Part shown: positions 9,552-16,828 of the stretch, piece by piece
Layout of the letters: each line of letters starts with the position of its first letter
How positions within the stretch are numbered: the first letter of the stretch is position 1
NCBI RefSeq assembly: GCF_001514145.1
Contig: NZ_KQ948685.1
Span: 1 to 64,000 of the forward strand
Reading direction: 5' to 3'
Length of the DNA: 64,000 nucleotides
Source of the DNA: Streptomyces canus
Lineage (GTDB): Bacteria > Actinomycetota > Actinomycetes > Streptomycetales > Streptomycetaceae
Notes under the pieces: model-generated
What the model was told of the DNA's origin: nothing
The model's input: only the letters and a program-made list of their open reading frames with translations
Databases searched by the model: none
Translations under genes and position numbers: made by a program

Positions 9552-10223
9552 AACACGGCCTAGCTGCGTCGGCCGTGATCACGGCGGTGGTCAGTGCGGT
9601 GACGTCGTTGGCAGAGAATGCGGCCACTGGTCAGGACCGGTGGCCGGGTCCGCTCGACCAGGTTCGGCGGCACGCGTGGATTGTCCTGGGCGTGGGGCTG
9701 GCCCTGGCCCTGCTGCTGGTGGTGTACACACTGTTCCGCGAGGCCAAGTCTTCGTCGGTGGCCGACGACCCACCACCGCCAGCGCCCCCGGAGATACCGC
9801 GGTGGGTCGTCGACCGTGCACAGGTCCGGCAGGTGGCGGCCGCGCTAAGCCGCCGACGGCGGTTGCGGTCGGTGGGGATCACGGCTACGGCCGGACTGCA
9901 CGGCGCGGGCGGCTTCGGAAAGACCACGCTCGCGGAGATGGTGTAGGCCGACCGACGATTCCAACGCCGCTTCCGTGGGCGGATCTACCGAGTCACCCTC
10001 GGGTTGGACGTGCGCAGCCGGACGGAGATCACCGCGAAGGTGGCCGAAGCGACCCGGTTCATCACCGGGGACACCACGGTCTTCGACGACCCGGAGCTGG
10101 CCGGCGCGCACTTGGGCCGACTGCTCGACGCCCGCCCGCCAATTCTGCTGATCATTGATGACGTGTGGAGCACCGAGCAGCTCGCGCCGTTTCTGGCCGG
10201 CGGCACCAAGTGCCGTCGGTTGA

Positions 10224-10322
10224 ATGCTCGGCGTCCACATCAAGGTCGCCGTCCAGTGGCAGCAGGCATCCGCCGGCGACTGGGCCGCCGACGTCAGCCG
10301 CCGTGTCCCGGAGAACCGATGA
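10224..10322 (+). pseudogene. C-terminal tail of a tyrosine recombinase
   Basis: Only about 32 codons, MLGVHIKVAVQWQQASAGDW followed by AADVSRRVPENR and TGA. This matches, from memory, the extreme C-terminus of large actinomycete tyrosine recombinases. It is fused directly after the truncated NB-ARC gene and its stop overlaps the next start (ATGA). It marks an old recombination junction. Confidence 0.5.
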
Positions 10323-10972
10323 AACTGCCCATCACCATCCACCAAACGCGCCTCGGAGCAACGGAGTTCAAAGTCATCCGACCTGCCCGGCCACTGGTCC
10401 ACACCGTGCTCATCGACCACGATCGGCACCTGGACGCCTACCTCGACCAGGACGCCGCGAGGCGAATCGGCGGTCTGTGGACGCTCGCTGCGTCCTCGCC
10501 GCGCTCACTGATACACCTGCCGATGCGCGGCAACCAGCCCCCGCCCCACGAGCTGCCTGAGAACGGCACGCGCCAGCTTGATCTCGTGCTGCTGCATCAC
10601 TCGCTCCAGTTCGCGCCTTCACGCTGGAAGGAAATCCGCGGGCGACTCGGCCCGGGCCGTCCGCAGACAGTGACGCTGCCCGACCCGGGGCACACAGACG
10701 ACACCGTGATCGACTACGAGGCGAGGCACCACCGGGAGAACCGGGACCTGTTCCACCAGCACCTCCACGCCGAAACCTTGTTCATGACCGGCAGCGCGAA
10801 GGTGTTCCGCGAGACTGCCCGGCACTTCTTCGACATCGCTCGAAATGGTCCCGGCTACGTCCCCGTCCACCCGAGCTACCCGCACTTCTGCACAGAGCTC
10901 CACTCCAACGACGGCATTCTCGGCAACGCGCGCGAGATGCACATCGAGTACTGCGACCAGTGGGGCTCATGA
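10319..10972 (+). CDS. hypothetical protein, 217 aa
   Basis: Starts at ATG 10319, overlapping the preceding TGA, with no strong Shine-Dalgarno visible. The upstream open frame is the NB-ARC remnant and is not part of it. The soluble protein has many charged residues and no signal peptide or membrane segment. Features are a His/Arg-rich middle (YEARHHRENRDLFHQHLHAE) and a C-terminal stretch PSYPHFCTELHSNDGILGNA. I do not recognise the family. The next gene follows after 25 bp on the same strand, so the two are likely an operon. Confidence 0.6.
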   Translation: MKLPITIHQTRLGATEFKVIRPARPLVHTVLIDHDRHLDAYLDQDAARRIGGLWTLAASSPRSLIHLPMRGNQPPPHELPENGTRQLDLVLLHHSLQFAPSRWKEIRGRLGPGRPQTVTLPDPGHTDDTVIDYEARHHRENRDLFHQHLHAETLFMTGSAKVFRETARHFFDIARNGPGYVPVHPSYPHFCTELHSNDGILGNAREMHIEYCDQWGS

Positions 10973-10997
10973 CCCGACAGACAGGACGCCGCCGAGC

Positions 10998-11576
10998 ATG
11001 ACGTTCCACGATCACCTCCAGAACCTTGCCGAGACCGCCCTCGCAACCATTCCGGTCACCGGCGCCGACGATATCTACGCTCTCTCCTTCCTCATCGACA
11101 ACGAGGACGACGACCCCCGCCTGCCGACCCTGACGATCGGCTACAACACCGAGGCGCAAGCCCGTCACAGCACCCAGAGCGCCTCCGACCAGGAAGAAGC
11201 CCGCTGGAACTACGCCTTCTGGATCCAGAACCAACTGACGGTGATCGGCGACCTCACCAGCGACCCCGACGGAGCCGTGGTTCGCCAGGCCTGGATCAAC
11301 GAACTCGGACTTTGGTACACCGAGCCCACCGACCCCTCAGCCTGGGCCGCAACCGTCGGGCCGCTCGCCGCCCAGATCGAGGCCCACTTCAACCAGGCGT
11401 GCTGTCAGCTCGCCAAAACCCTCCACACAACCGGTGCCATCGAGAGGTACGTCGGCCGATCCGTCCCGGTGATCGTCCACGAGCTCGAGTACTACGAAGG
11501 GATCGCCCGGCGGACCGAGGCAGCCAACCCGCCCGGTCTCGCCGACGAGTTCACCGCATGGGTCCGCAGCGGCTGA
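10998..11576 (+). CDS. hypothetical protein, DUF4303-like
   Basis: 192 aa from ATG 10998. The N-terminus has a pattern seen in DUF4303-type proteins: a helical start, then DDIYALSFLIDNEDDDPRLP and TLTIGYNTEAQ, followed by RWNYAFWIQNQ. No catalytic motif is recognised. A soluble cytoplasmic protein is likely. It lies 25 bp after the 217-aa gene, probably co-transcribed. DUF4303-like proteins often occur near polymorphic toxin and immunity loci, but none is adjacent here. Family call is weak; coding is well supported by codon bias. Confidence 0.6.
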   Translation: MTFHDHLQNLAETALATIPVTGADDIYALSFLIDNEDDDPRLPTLTIGYNTEAQARHSTQSASDQEEARWNYAFWIQNQLTVIGDLTSDPDGAVVRQAWINELGLWYTEPTDPSAWAATVGPLAAQIEAHFNQACCQLAKTLHTTGAIERYVGRSVPVIVHELEYYEGIARRTEAANPPGLADEFTAWVRSG

Positions 11577-11577
11577 G

Positions 11578-11970
11578 GCATTCGGACAGTTCCAATACCC
11601 GACTCCACCATTAGGCACCTCCGACTCTGGCTTCCGCGACGAGGTCGAGGCTGAAGAAGCCTTCGCCCGGGGCCAGTTTCTCGCCGAACTGGGCGCCGAC
11701 GACGACCGGCCGGCTCTGACCGGTCCCGCAGGTGCGGAAGCCGAAGCCCGGCTCGCCGAGCTCGCCCGCCACACGGTCTTCGACGGCCAGGTCGTCACCG
11801 ACGAAGCCCGCCTGCGCCGTATCCTCACCCGCCACGACACCCACGTGTACCCGGGCGCCTTCATCACCTGCGTCTACAACCCCGCTCGCGCCCTGTGCCG
11901 CAGCCCCGAGGCTTCCGCCGATCAACCTGTCATGGCCGACTGTCAGCCGCTGGCCTGCAGAAACACGGGG
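11578..11970 (+). pseudogene. C-terminal fragment of a large mobile-element recombinase
   Basis: The plus frame from 11578 reads FGQFQYPTPP, then SGFRDEVEAEEAFARGQFLA, GPAGAEAEARLAELARHTVF, PGAFITCVYNPARALC and CQPLACRN, before losing sense. This combination (Cys-containing tail after a helical linker) is familiar from the C-terminal half of long actinomycete integrase-like proteins. There is no start codon in the proper place and the catalytic part is missing. It directly follows the DUF4303-like gene and ends near the MFS stop. Confidence 0.5.
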
Positions 11971-11997
11971 CCCGAGCCGCCCGCCGCCCCACCCCGC

Positions 11998-13542
11998 CTA
12001 CGCCCGCGCCCCCACCCCCTGTCCCGCAGGCTCCGCCGCGCGCTCCGCCGCCGGCTGGCGCAGCAGCAGCGCAACCACCGCCCCGCCGACCACGGCCAGC
12101 ACACCGGCCACGAGGAAGGTCGTGCCCAGCGCGCCGCCGACGGCCGAGTGGATCGCCGTGTCGAGGGTCGCCCGTGAGCCGACCGGGGCGGCCGCCAGGA
12201 CTGCGGCGGATCCGCCGCTGGTCACGGCGTGCGCGATCTCCGCGCCGCCCGGCATGAGGGCATCGACCCGAGCGCTGAAGATGCTGCCCAGTACGCCGAT
12301 GCCCGCCGCGAACCCGAGCTGACGTCCCGTGTTCACCGCGCCGGCGGCCATCCCGCCGCGCTCGCGCGGGACCGCGGCCATCGCCGCGGCGACGACCGTC
12401 GGGATCGCGATGCCGGCCCCGACCCCGATCACGGCCAGCCCGGGCAGGACCGCGGCCCATCCGGAGCTGCCGTCGAGGCCGAGCATGAGCAGATCGCCGA
12501 CGCCGATGACCGCCAGGCCGCCGCCGACCGTCCAGCGGGGCGACGCGCCGTGCAGCACGCGACCCAGGCCGCCGGCCACGAAGAAGGCGATCCCGCTCAG
12601 CGGCAGCGTCACCAGACCGGCCGAGATCGCGCCGAGGTCGAGCACGGTCTGCAGCCAGATCGACACGTAGATCAGGCCGGCGAAGGCGGAGATGGAGAGC
12701 AGCGCCGCGGCGATCAGCACGAGCACGAACGAGCGGCGGCGCAGCATGGCCAGGTCGAGCATCGGCTCGGCCACGCGCCGCTCGATGGCGACGAACGCGC
12801 CCAGCGCGGCGACGCAGACGGCCAGTGCCCCGAGCGTCTGCCCGGAGCCCCAGCCCTCCTCGGCGACCCGCACCAGAGCGAAGGTCAGCGCGGCCGCGGC
12901 CAAGGTGAAGGCGCCGCCGCCGGCCCAGTCGATCCGCGGGCGCTGCGGCAGGCGCGACTCGCTGAGCGAGCGCCGGGCCATGACGATCGTCGCCAGACCG
13001 ATCGGGATGTTGACGAAGAAGATCCAGCGCCAGGAGAGGCCCTGGGTGAGCAGGCCGCCCATGATCGGGCCTGCGGCGACCGCGGCACCCGAGGTCGCGC
13101 CCCAGATGCCGAAGGCGGTGCCGAGATCACGGCCGCGGTAGGCCGTGTTGAGCAGGGCGATGGTCGTCGCGAGCATCGCTGCGGCGCCCGCGCCCTGCAC
13201 GAACCGCGCGGCGACCAGCAGCCCGACGGACGGCGCGATGCCGCAGACCAGCGACGCGGCGACGAACACCGCGAGGCCGACGAGGTAGGTGCGGCGACGA
13301 CCGACGGCGTCGGCGATCGACCCGACGAGGAGCAGGAGCGCGGCGAGGGCGAGCGCGTAGGCGTCGACCACCCACTGCAGGCCGGTGAACGAGGCGTCCA
13401 GCGCGGTCGCCATGTCGGGCAGCGCGACGTTCACGATCGAGACGTCCAGGAGCAGCATGAACGTGCCCAGGCAGACCGCCAGCAGCGGCGTCCAGCGTCC
13501 GCGCCCGGGCGCGACAGCGGTGGGAGAAGCGGAAGAAGTCAT
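11998..13542 (-). CDS. MFS drug-efflux transporter, DHA2 (14-TM) type
   Basis: 514 aa from ATG 13542; the much longer open frame upstream is antisense to the Lrp gene and is rejected. About 14 hydrophobic segments. Motif A-like sequence GSIADAVGRRRTYL lies after TM2; the N-terminal block LLAVCLGTFMLLLDVSIVNV and LQWVVDAYALALAALLLLVG are typical of DHA2 exporters (EmrB/QacA type); motif C-like region is GAAVAAGPIMGGLL. It would export small hydrophobic or toxic compounds using the proton gradient. It is divergent from an Lrp-family regulator 72 bp away, which very likely controls it. Confidence 0.9.
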   Translation of the reverse strand: MTSSASPTAVAPGRGRWTPLLAVCLGTFMLLLDVSIVNVALPDMATALDASFTGLQWVVDAYALALAALLLLVGSIADAVGRRRTYLVGLAVFVAASLVCGIAPSVGLLVAARFVQGAGAAAMLATTIALLNTAYRGRDLGTAFGIWGATSGAAVAAGPIMGGLLTQGLSWRWIFFVNIPIGLATIVMARRSLSESRLPQRPRIDWAGGGAFTLAAAALTFALVRVAEEGWGSGQTLGALAVCVAALGAFVAIERRVAEPMLDLAMLRRRSFVLVLIAAALLSISAFAGLIYVSIWLQTVLDLGAISAGLVTLPLSGIAFFVAGGLGRVLHGASPRWTVGGGLAVIGVGDLLMLGLDGSSGWAAVLPGLAVIGVGAGIAIPTVVAAAMAAVPRERGGMAAGAVNTGRQLGFAAGIGVLGSIFSARVDALMPGGAEIAHAVTSGGSAAVLAAAPVGSRATLDTAIHSAVGGALGTTFLVAGVLAVVGGAVVALLLRQPAAERAAEPAGQGVGARA

Positions 13543-13614
13543 GCGCCGATGGTCTTGCGCACCCCCGGTCGCGACCGAGCGAATCGGCGTTTCGTGTAGA
13601 ATCCCGCCACAATC
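13543..13614. promoter_or_regulatory. divergent promoter region between exporter and Lrp-type regulator
   Basis: Only 72 bp separate the two start codons. The segment is AT-richer than its neighbours (cgtttcgtgtagaatcccgc region near 13588-13607), consistent with back-to-back promoters and an operator. No perfect palindrome was identified. Confidence 0.5.
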
Positions 13615-14664
13615 ATGCCTGCAGAGACGGAAACTATCACCACCGACGCGCTGGACCGCCGGATCATGAGCGCCCTCCAGTTCGACGGGCGCGCCTCGTT
13701 CCGGCGCATCGCCCAGGCGCTCGGCTCCTCGGAGCAGACGGTCGCCCGCCGCTACCGGCGCCTGCGCGAGGCCGGCATCCTGCGCGTCGTCGTCCTCCCC
13801 GACCCGCGCGCGTCGCGCGAGAGCCTGTTCGTCCGCATCCGCACGGCCCCGGGCGCCGCGGAGCCGATCGGCAGCGCGCTCGCCCGCCGGCCCGACGTCT
13901 CGTGGGTCACGCTCGCCGCGGCCGGGACCGAGGTGATGTGCGCGCTGCGGGCCGACGACCCGCGCGACCGCGACGAGCTCGTCCTGAAGAACCTCCCGCG
14001 CCTGAGCCAGGTCACCGACGTCTCGACAGCCTCGCTGCTGCACGTCTTCGCCGAGACCGGCCTGAATGAGTGGCAGGGTTTCGACGCGCGCCTGGACGCC
14101 CAGGAGATCGCCGCGCTCGGCGCCCGCTCGCGCCGCCACGTCCCCGTGCGCCGAACCGCCGACGAGCCCGGCCTCACCCCCGACGACGACGCGCTCCTCG
14201 CCCCGCTCGCCGCCGACGGTCGCATCTCCTACGCCGCGCTGGCCGCCGCCACCGGGCGCAACGAGAGCGCGGTCGCCCGGCGGGTCGAGGCGCTCCTGGA
14301 GCGCGGGATGCTCTTCGTCGACGTCGAGGTCGCCTACGCCCTGATCGGGTTCCGCGCGGCCGCGACGCTCTGGCTCACCGTCGCCCCGGCCGACATCCAC
14401 CGGGTCGGCAGCGAGATCGCCCTGCACCCGGAGGTCGGCTTCGTCGGCGCCGTGTCCGGCCCGGCCAGCCTCGTCGTCGCCGTCACCTGCCGCGACACCG
14501 CCGACCTGTACCGCTACATCACCGAGCGTCTGGCCCCGATCGCCGCGATCCGCCAGCACGAGGTCACGGTCACCGTGCGCCACCTCAAGCAGGCGGGCAC
14601 CGTCATGGACGGCGACCGCCTGCCGCGCCTCTCGCCGTCGGTCGCGCGTCCGGCGGGAGGGTGA
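13615..14664 (+). CDS. tandem Lrp/AsnC-family transcriptional regulator
   Basis: 349 aa, about twice the usual ~150-aa Lrp length, made of two Lrp units. Unit 1 has an HTH at about 12-58 (LDRRIMSALQFDGRASFRRI then SSEQTVARRYRRLREAGIL). Unit 2 has an HTH near 185-232 (DDALLAPLAADGRISYAAL then NESAVARRVEALLERGML). Each is followed by a ligand-binding ferredoxin-like half. Double Lrp proteins are known in actinomycetes. It is divergently arranged with the DHA2 exporter, so local control of efflux in response to a small molecule is the simplest hypothesis. Confidence 0.9.
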   Translation: MPAETETITTDALDRRIMSALQFDGRASFRRIAQALGSSEQTVARRYRRLREAGILRVVVLPDPRASRESLFVRIRTAPGAAEPIGSALARRPDVSWVTLAAAGTEVMCALRADDPRDRDELVLKNLPRLSQVTDVSTASLLHVFAETGLNEWQGFDARLDAQEIAALGARSRRHVPVRRTADEPGLTPDDDALLAPLAADGRISYAALAAATGRNESAVARRVEALLERGMLFVDVEVAYALIGFRAAATLWLTVAPADIHRVGSEIALHPEVGFVGAVSGPASLVVAVTCRDTADLYRYITERLAPIAAIRQHEVTVTVRHLKQAGTVMDGDRLPRLSPSVARPAGG

Positions 14665-14695
14665 CGGTCCTGCCGGTCGCCTGGCCTTGCGTGAC

Positions 14696-14858
14696 TCAGC
14701 CGCTTCCGGCGTCCCACATGCCGCGTGCGGCGTCCGCGGGCGGCTCCAGGGCCTGGATGCGGCCGGCCTGTTCGCCTCGCGCCCATCAGGATCAGTACGT
14801 GCCGGTCCTCGGTGAGTGCGCGGACGGCGACGGCTTCCTGCTCGGGGGAGAGGTCCAT
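14696..14858 (-). pseudogene. possible small ORF with frame uncertainty
   Basis: Starts at 14858 with MDLSPEQEAVAVRALTEDRH and VLILMGARRTGR, which has good codon bias. After about residue 31 the frame that keeps this bias shifts (GRIQALEPPADAARGMWDAG then stop at 14696), while the unshifted frame continues to 14514 without bias. Either a frameshifted ~54-aa gene or a chance frame. No family recognised. Confidence 0.3.
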
Positions 14859-14908
14859 GGGTGGGAGGGTCGCGGGTGAGCGTCGCGGCTATGTTGCATG
14901 GACGCCCG

Positions 14909-14935
14909 CACTGTGATGTGAGACGCATCACAGTG
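14909..14935. terminator. 10-bp hairpin (CACTGTGATG / CATCACAGTG)
   Basis: Perfect 10-bp arms around a 7-nt loop. It could be a terminator or an operator-like palindrome; no gene clearly ends or starts at it. Confidence 0.35.
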
Positions 14936-15335
14936 TGTGACGGTGGATCAGTACTTGAGAGGTGCTTGTCGGGCTGCGGCGCAATTGGTCGCGTCTGGTG
15001 AAGTGCGGTGCAGGTCAGGGGTGTTGTGGACACGATGTGGGGCGTCTTGTTGTACGCGAGCCCAATAGCGCGCTCGCTGGGGGCCGTTGCCGCAGATCAA
15101 CACCGATATGGACACCTGCCGCTCACCGTTCACGGCCGCGGTATCGATCAAGCTATCAGCCTCCGCCGAGCGAGGTTATATCTACACTCTCGCTGGTCAG
15201 GGGCCCTGTGGATCTGCGGCAAGCTTGGTTCCGAGCTGCTTCGGCCGCTCATGCGGAAGGGCCGCCCCGGGCAGGGGGCGGCCCCGTGTTCCGCGCACCG
15301 GTAGTGCATCCAACGGATACGACGGAGGTTCCATC
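14936..15335. other. non-coding stretch
   Basis: About 400 bp without a frame showing coding bias. It is less GC-rich around 15090-15200 and presumably includes the promoter of the small gene at 15336. Confidence 0.5.
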
Positions 15336-15548
15336 GTGGCAGATCGTCTGACGGCTCCCGAGCTGGAGGGGCCGGACCTGTTCCGGTTCAGGCGTCCCTC
15401 GCGGCACAGCATGCGGGTGTTCGGGCTCGGCATGCTGGTGGCGGCCGACCTGGGCGGGCTGGTGCCGCACGGCCCCAGTGCCGCCTGGGCGGTGGCCACG
15501 GTCGCGGTGACGGGCCTGCTGAGGGAGTGCGTCCGCAGCGGCAGGTGA
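15336..15548 (+). CDS. small membrane-associated hypothetical protein, 70 aa
   Basis: GTG start at 15336 with a good Shine-Dalgarno GGAGG at 15324-15328. The N-terminal part is charged (MADRLTAPELEGPDLFRFRR) and the C-terminal half is hydrophobic (VFGLGMLVAADLGGLV and AAWAVATVAVTGLL), giving one or two membrane helices. Small proteins of this design are common in actinomycete plasmid transfer regions, but no other transfer gene is present, so no function is assigned. A strong terminator follows directly. Confidence 0.65.
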   Translation: MADRLTAPELEGPDLFRFRRPSRHSMRVFGLGMLVAADLGGLVPHGPSAAWAVATVAVTGLLRECVRSGR

Positions 15549-15551
15549 CAC

Positions 15552-15596
15552 CGGCGGTTTCGGGGCGACGGTGTGCGGCGCCCCGAAACCGCCGGG
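15552..15596 (+). terminator. 17-bp perfect hairpin after the 70-aa gene
   Basis: CCGGCGGTTTCGGGGCG (15552-15568) pairs perfectly with 15580-15596, leaving an 11-nt loop. It starts 4 bp after the stop codon. Confidence 0.8.
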
Positions 15597-15697
15597 CTGC
15601 GGGGCGGGTCCTTCAGGATCCACCCCGCAGCCCCGTTCCGGAGTCGAGGTGCGCCTCGGCGCTCACCTCCGCGGCCGCGGTTTCTTCGATCAGTCGG

Positions 15698-15850
15698 TCA
15701 TGCGCAGACGGGTGCGGGGTGTGCAGTGGGGGCAGTCGTCGAATCGTCGGCGAGGAGGCGGCGTGCCTCCTCGCGGTCGACGGGGCGGTGGCGGATGCCG
15801 GAGATCATGACGCAGTCCCCGGCGTGCAGCTGGAGGGGCGGCTTTCCGGC
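15698..15850 (-). pseudogene. C-terminal fragment of an unrecognised gene
   Basis: On the minus strand the last ~50 codons (LQLHAGDCVMISGIRHRPVD, then REEARRLLADD, ending PVCA and TGA at 15698) have strong third-position GC and read like a true C-terminus. Upstream of about 15855 the bias switches to the opposite strand, so the body of this gene has been replaced. Confidence 0.4.
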
Positions 15851-15854
15851 GCGG

Positions 15855-16140
15855 CCGATGTACCTGGAGGCCGAGGACTCCTGGTTCTGCCTGATGGAGG
15901 CGTACAAGGACTGGGTCGGCTCCTTCCGGTGGCTTCGGCTCGGCGGCCGCCACCGCGCCCTGGGCGACTGCGAATCCGCGAGGAGAGTGTTGATCCGGAT
16001 GTCCAAGGGCCGCGGCTCCACGTTCACGCCGACCGCGCCCGCGGAGGGCGATCCCGTGCCCGGACCGCCCTCCGGGACGGTCCTCGCGGTCACGGAGGTC
16101 AGCCCCACCCGCCACGACGAGTTCAACCTGAGTAGTCCTC
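15855..16140 (+). pseudogene. orphan coding fragment on the plus strand
   Basis: From about MYLEAEDSWFCLMEAYKDWV through SKGRGSTFTPTAPAEGDPVP to VTEVSPTRHDEFNLSS, codons show very high GC3 and no stop, but there is no plausible ribosome site and the frame ends in junk after 16140. The junction with the opposite-strand fragment at 15698-15850 suggests a rearrangement. No family recognised. Confidence 0.4.
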
Positions 16141-16331
16141 GAGTTGGCCGTCCGGGACGGGGCTGCCGGTGAGGATGTCCCACTCGTCGCCGCGGTGTAC
16201 TTGGACGGCGATGTGGATCGTGCCGTCGGGGCGGCTGCGGGTGCCGGGGAGCGGGGATCGGGCTGCGGAGGGTCTCGATGACGGGCGTGAAGGGCCGGCA
16301 CCGGGCGGCTCTCCTGCGCTGTCCCTGTGTG

Positions 16332-16823
16332 TCAGCGGACGAGCCGTCGGGCGTCCCAGACGAGGATGGAGGCGCTGCCCAGGTGCCAGGTGGCCAGGTA
16401 CCGGCCGTCGGGCGAGGTCCGCATGTGGTGGGCGCTGCCGCGGTGGTCCGGGGTGAACTCGCCGAGCAGTTCGCCGGTGTCGGTCCGGTGGAAGCGGACG
16501 GTGTCCCCCGGGACGGCGAGCCAGCGGCCGCCACCGCCGACGGCGAACGGTTGCGAGCCCGGGATGTGCAGGCGCTCCCGGCCGCCGGGCAGCGGCCCCC
16601 AGGGGCGGCGTGGACGGCCTTGGGCGAAGGTCATCAGCGTTTTGACGCGGTACGAGAGCTCGCGCCGGTATTGGAGGTCCTCGGTGGCCTCTCGGTCGGC
16701 TTTGCAGGCGGCGCGCTTGACCTGATCGAGGGTGGGGCCGTCGTACCAGCGGTACGTCCACTCGGAAACGGTCCTCGTATCCCGAGCCCCGCTGCAACCG
16801 TGGATCTCCGAGCGTTGTCTCCG
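16332..16823 (-). pseudogene. truncated WD40-repeat protein (C-terminal part)
   Basis: The minus frame begins after a TGA near 16825 and has no start codon until residue ~60. It reads SEWTYRWYDGPTLDQVKRAA, a charged helical stretch, and then WD40-like blades: GGRWLAVPGDTVRFHRTDTG and SPDGRYLATWHLGSASILVW, ending DARRLVR. These are the last two repeats of a beta-propeller. The N-terminal portion is missing; it abuts the start of the pentapeptide-like gene at 16829. It is probably non-functional. Confidence 0.6.
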
Positions 16824-16828
16824 ACTTC

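Larger units (their letters stand above)
8222..9560 (+). mobile_element. IS5-type element with a downstream small acidic ORF
   Basis: Perfect 15-bp ends: GGCCGTGTTTTAGAA (8222-8236) and its inverse TTCTAAAACACGGCC (9546-9560). Outside, CTA and TAG flanks rebuild a CTAG target (TA or CTAG duplication). It contains a transposase and, downstream, a 108-codon ORF ending only five bases before the right inverted end repeat's outer half, so the ORF is inside the element. It interrupts codon 8 of the NB-ARC gene. Confidence 0.85.
8198..10215 (+). pseudogene. NB-ARC ATPase gene, interrupted by an IS, with a nonsense codon and lost 3' part
   Basis: Reading starts at GTG 8198 (GGGAG about 9 bp upstream) with MWRAGDWL, is interrupted at the CTAG target 8219-8221, and resumes in frame at 9563 as AASAVITAVV. 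A transmembrane segment follows (WIVLGVGLALALLLVVYTLF, coding from about 9679), then a P-loop GAGGFGKTTLAEMV. A TAG at 9944-9946 ends that frame, yet the same frame continues with RFRGRIYRVTLGLDV and a Walker B LLIIDDVW, ending GGTKC near 10207. The homology then stops. So three lesions are visible: IS insertion, nonsense mutation and truncation. The intact ancestor would be a membrane-linked NB-ARC STAND ATPase. Confidence 0.75.

Noticed and set aside
13543..15033. Minus-strand extension of the MFS frame over the Lrp gene (a 1011-aa reading)
   Set aside because: It is antisense to a gene with two clear Lrp domains, and MFS homology begins exactly at ATG 13542.
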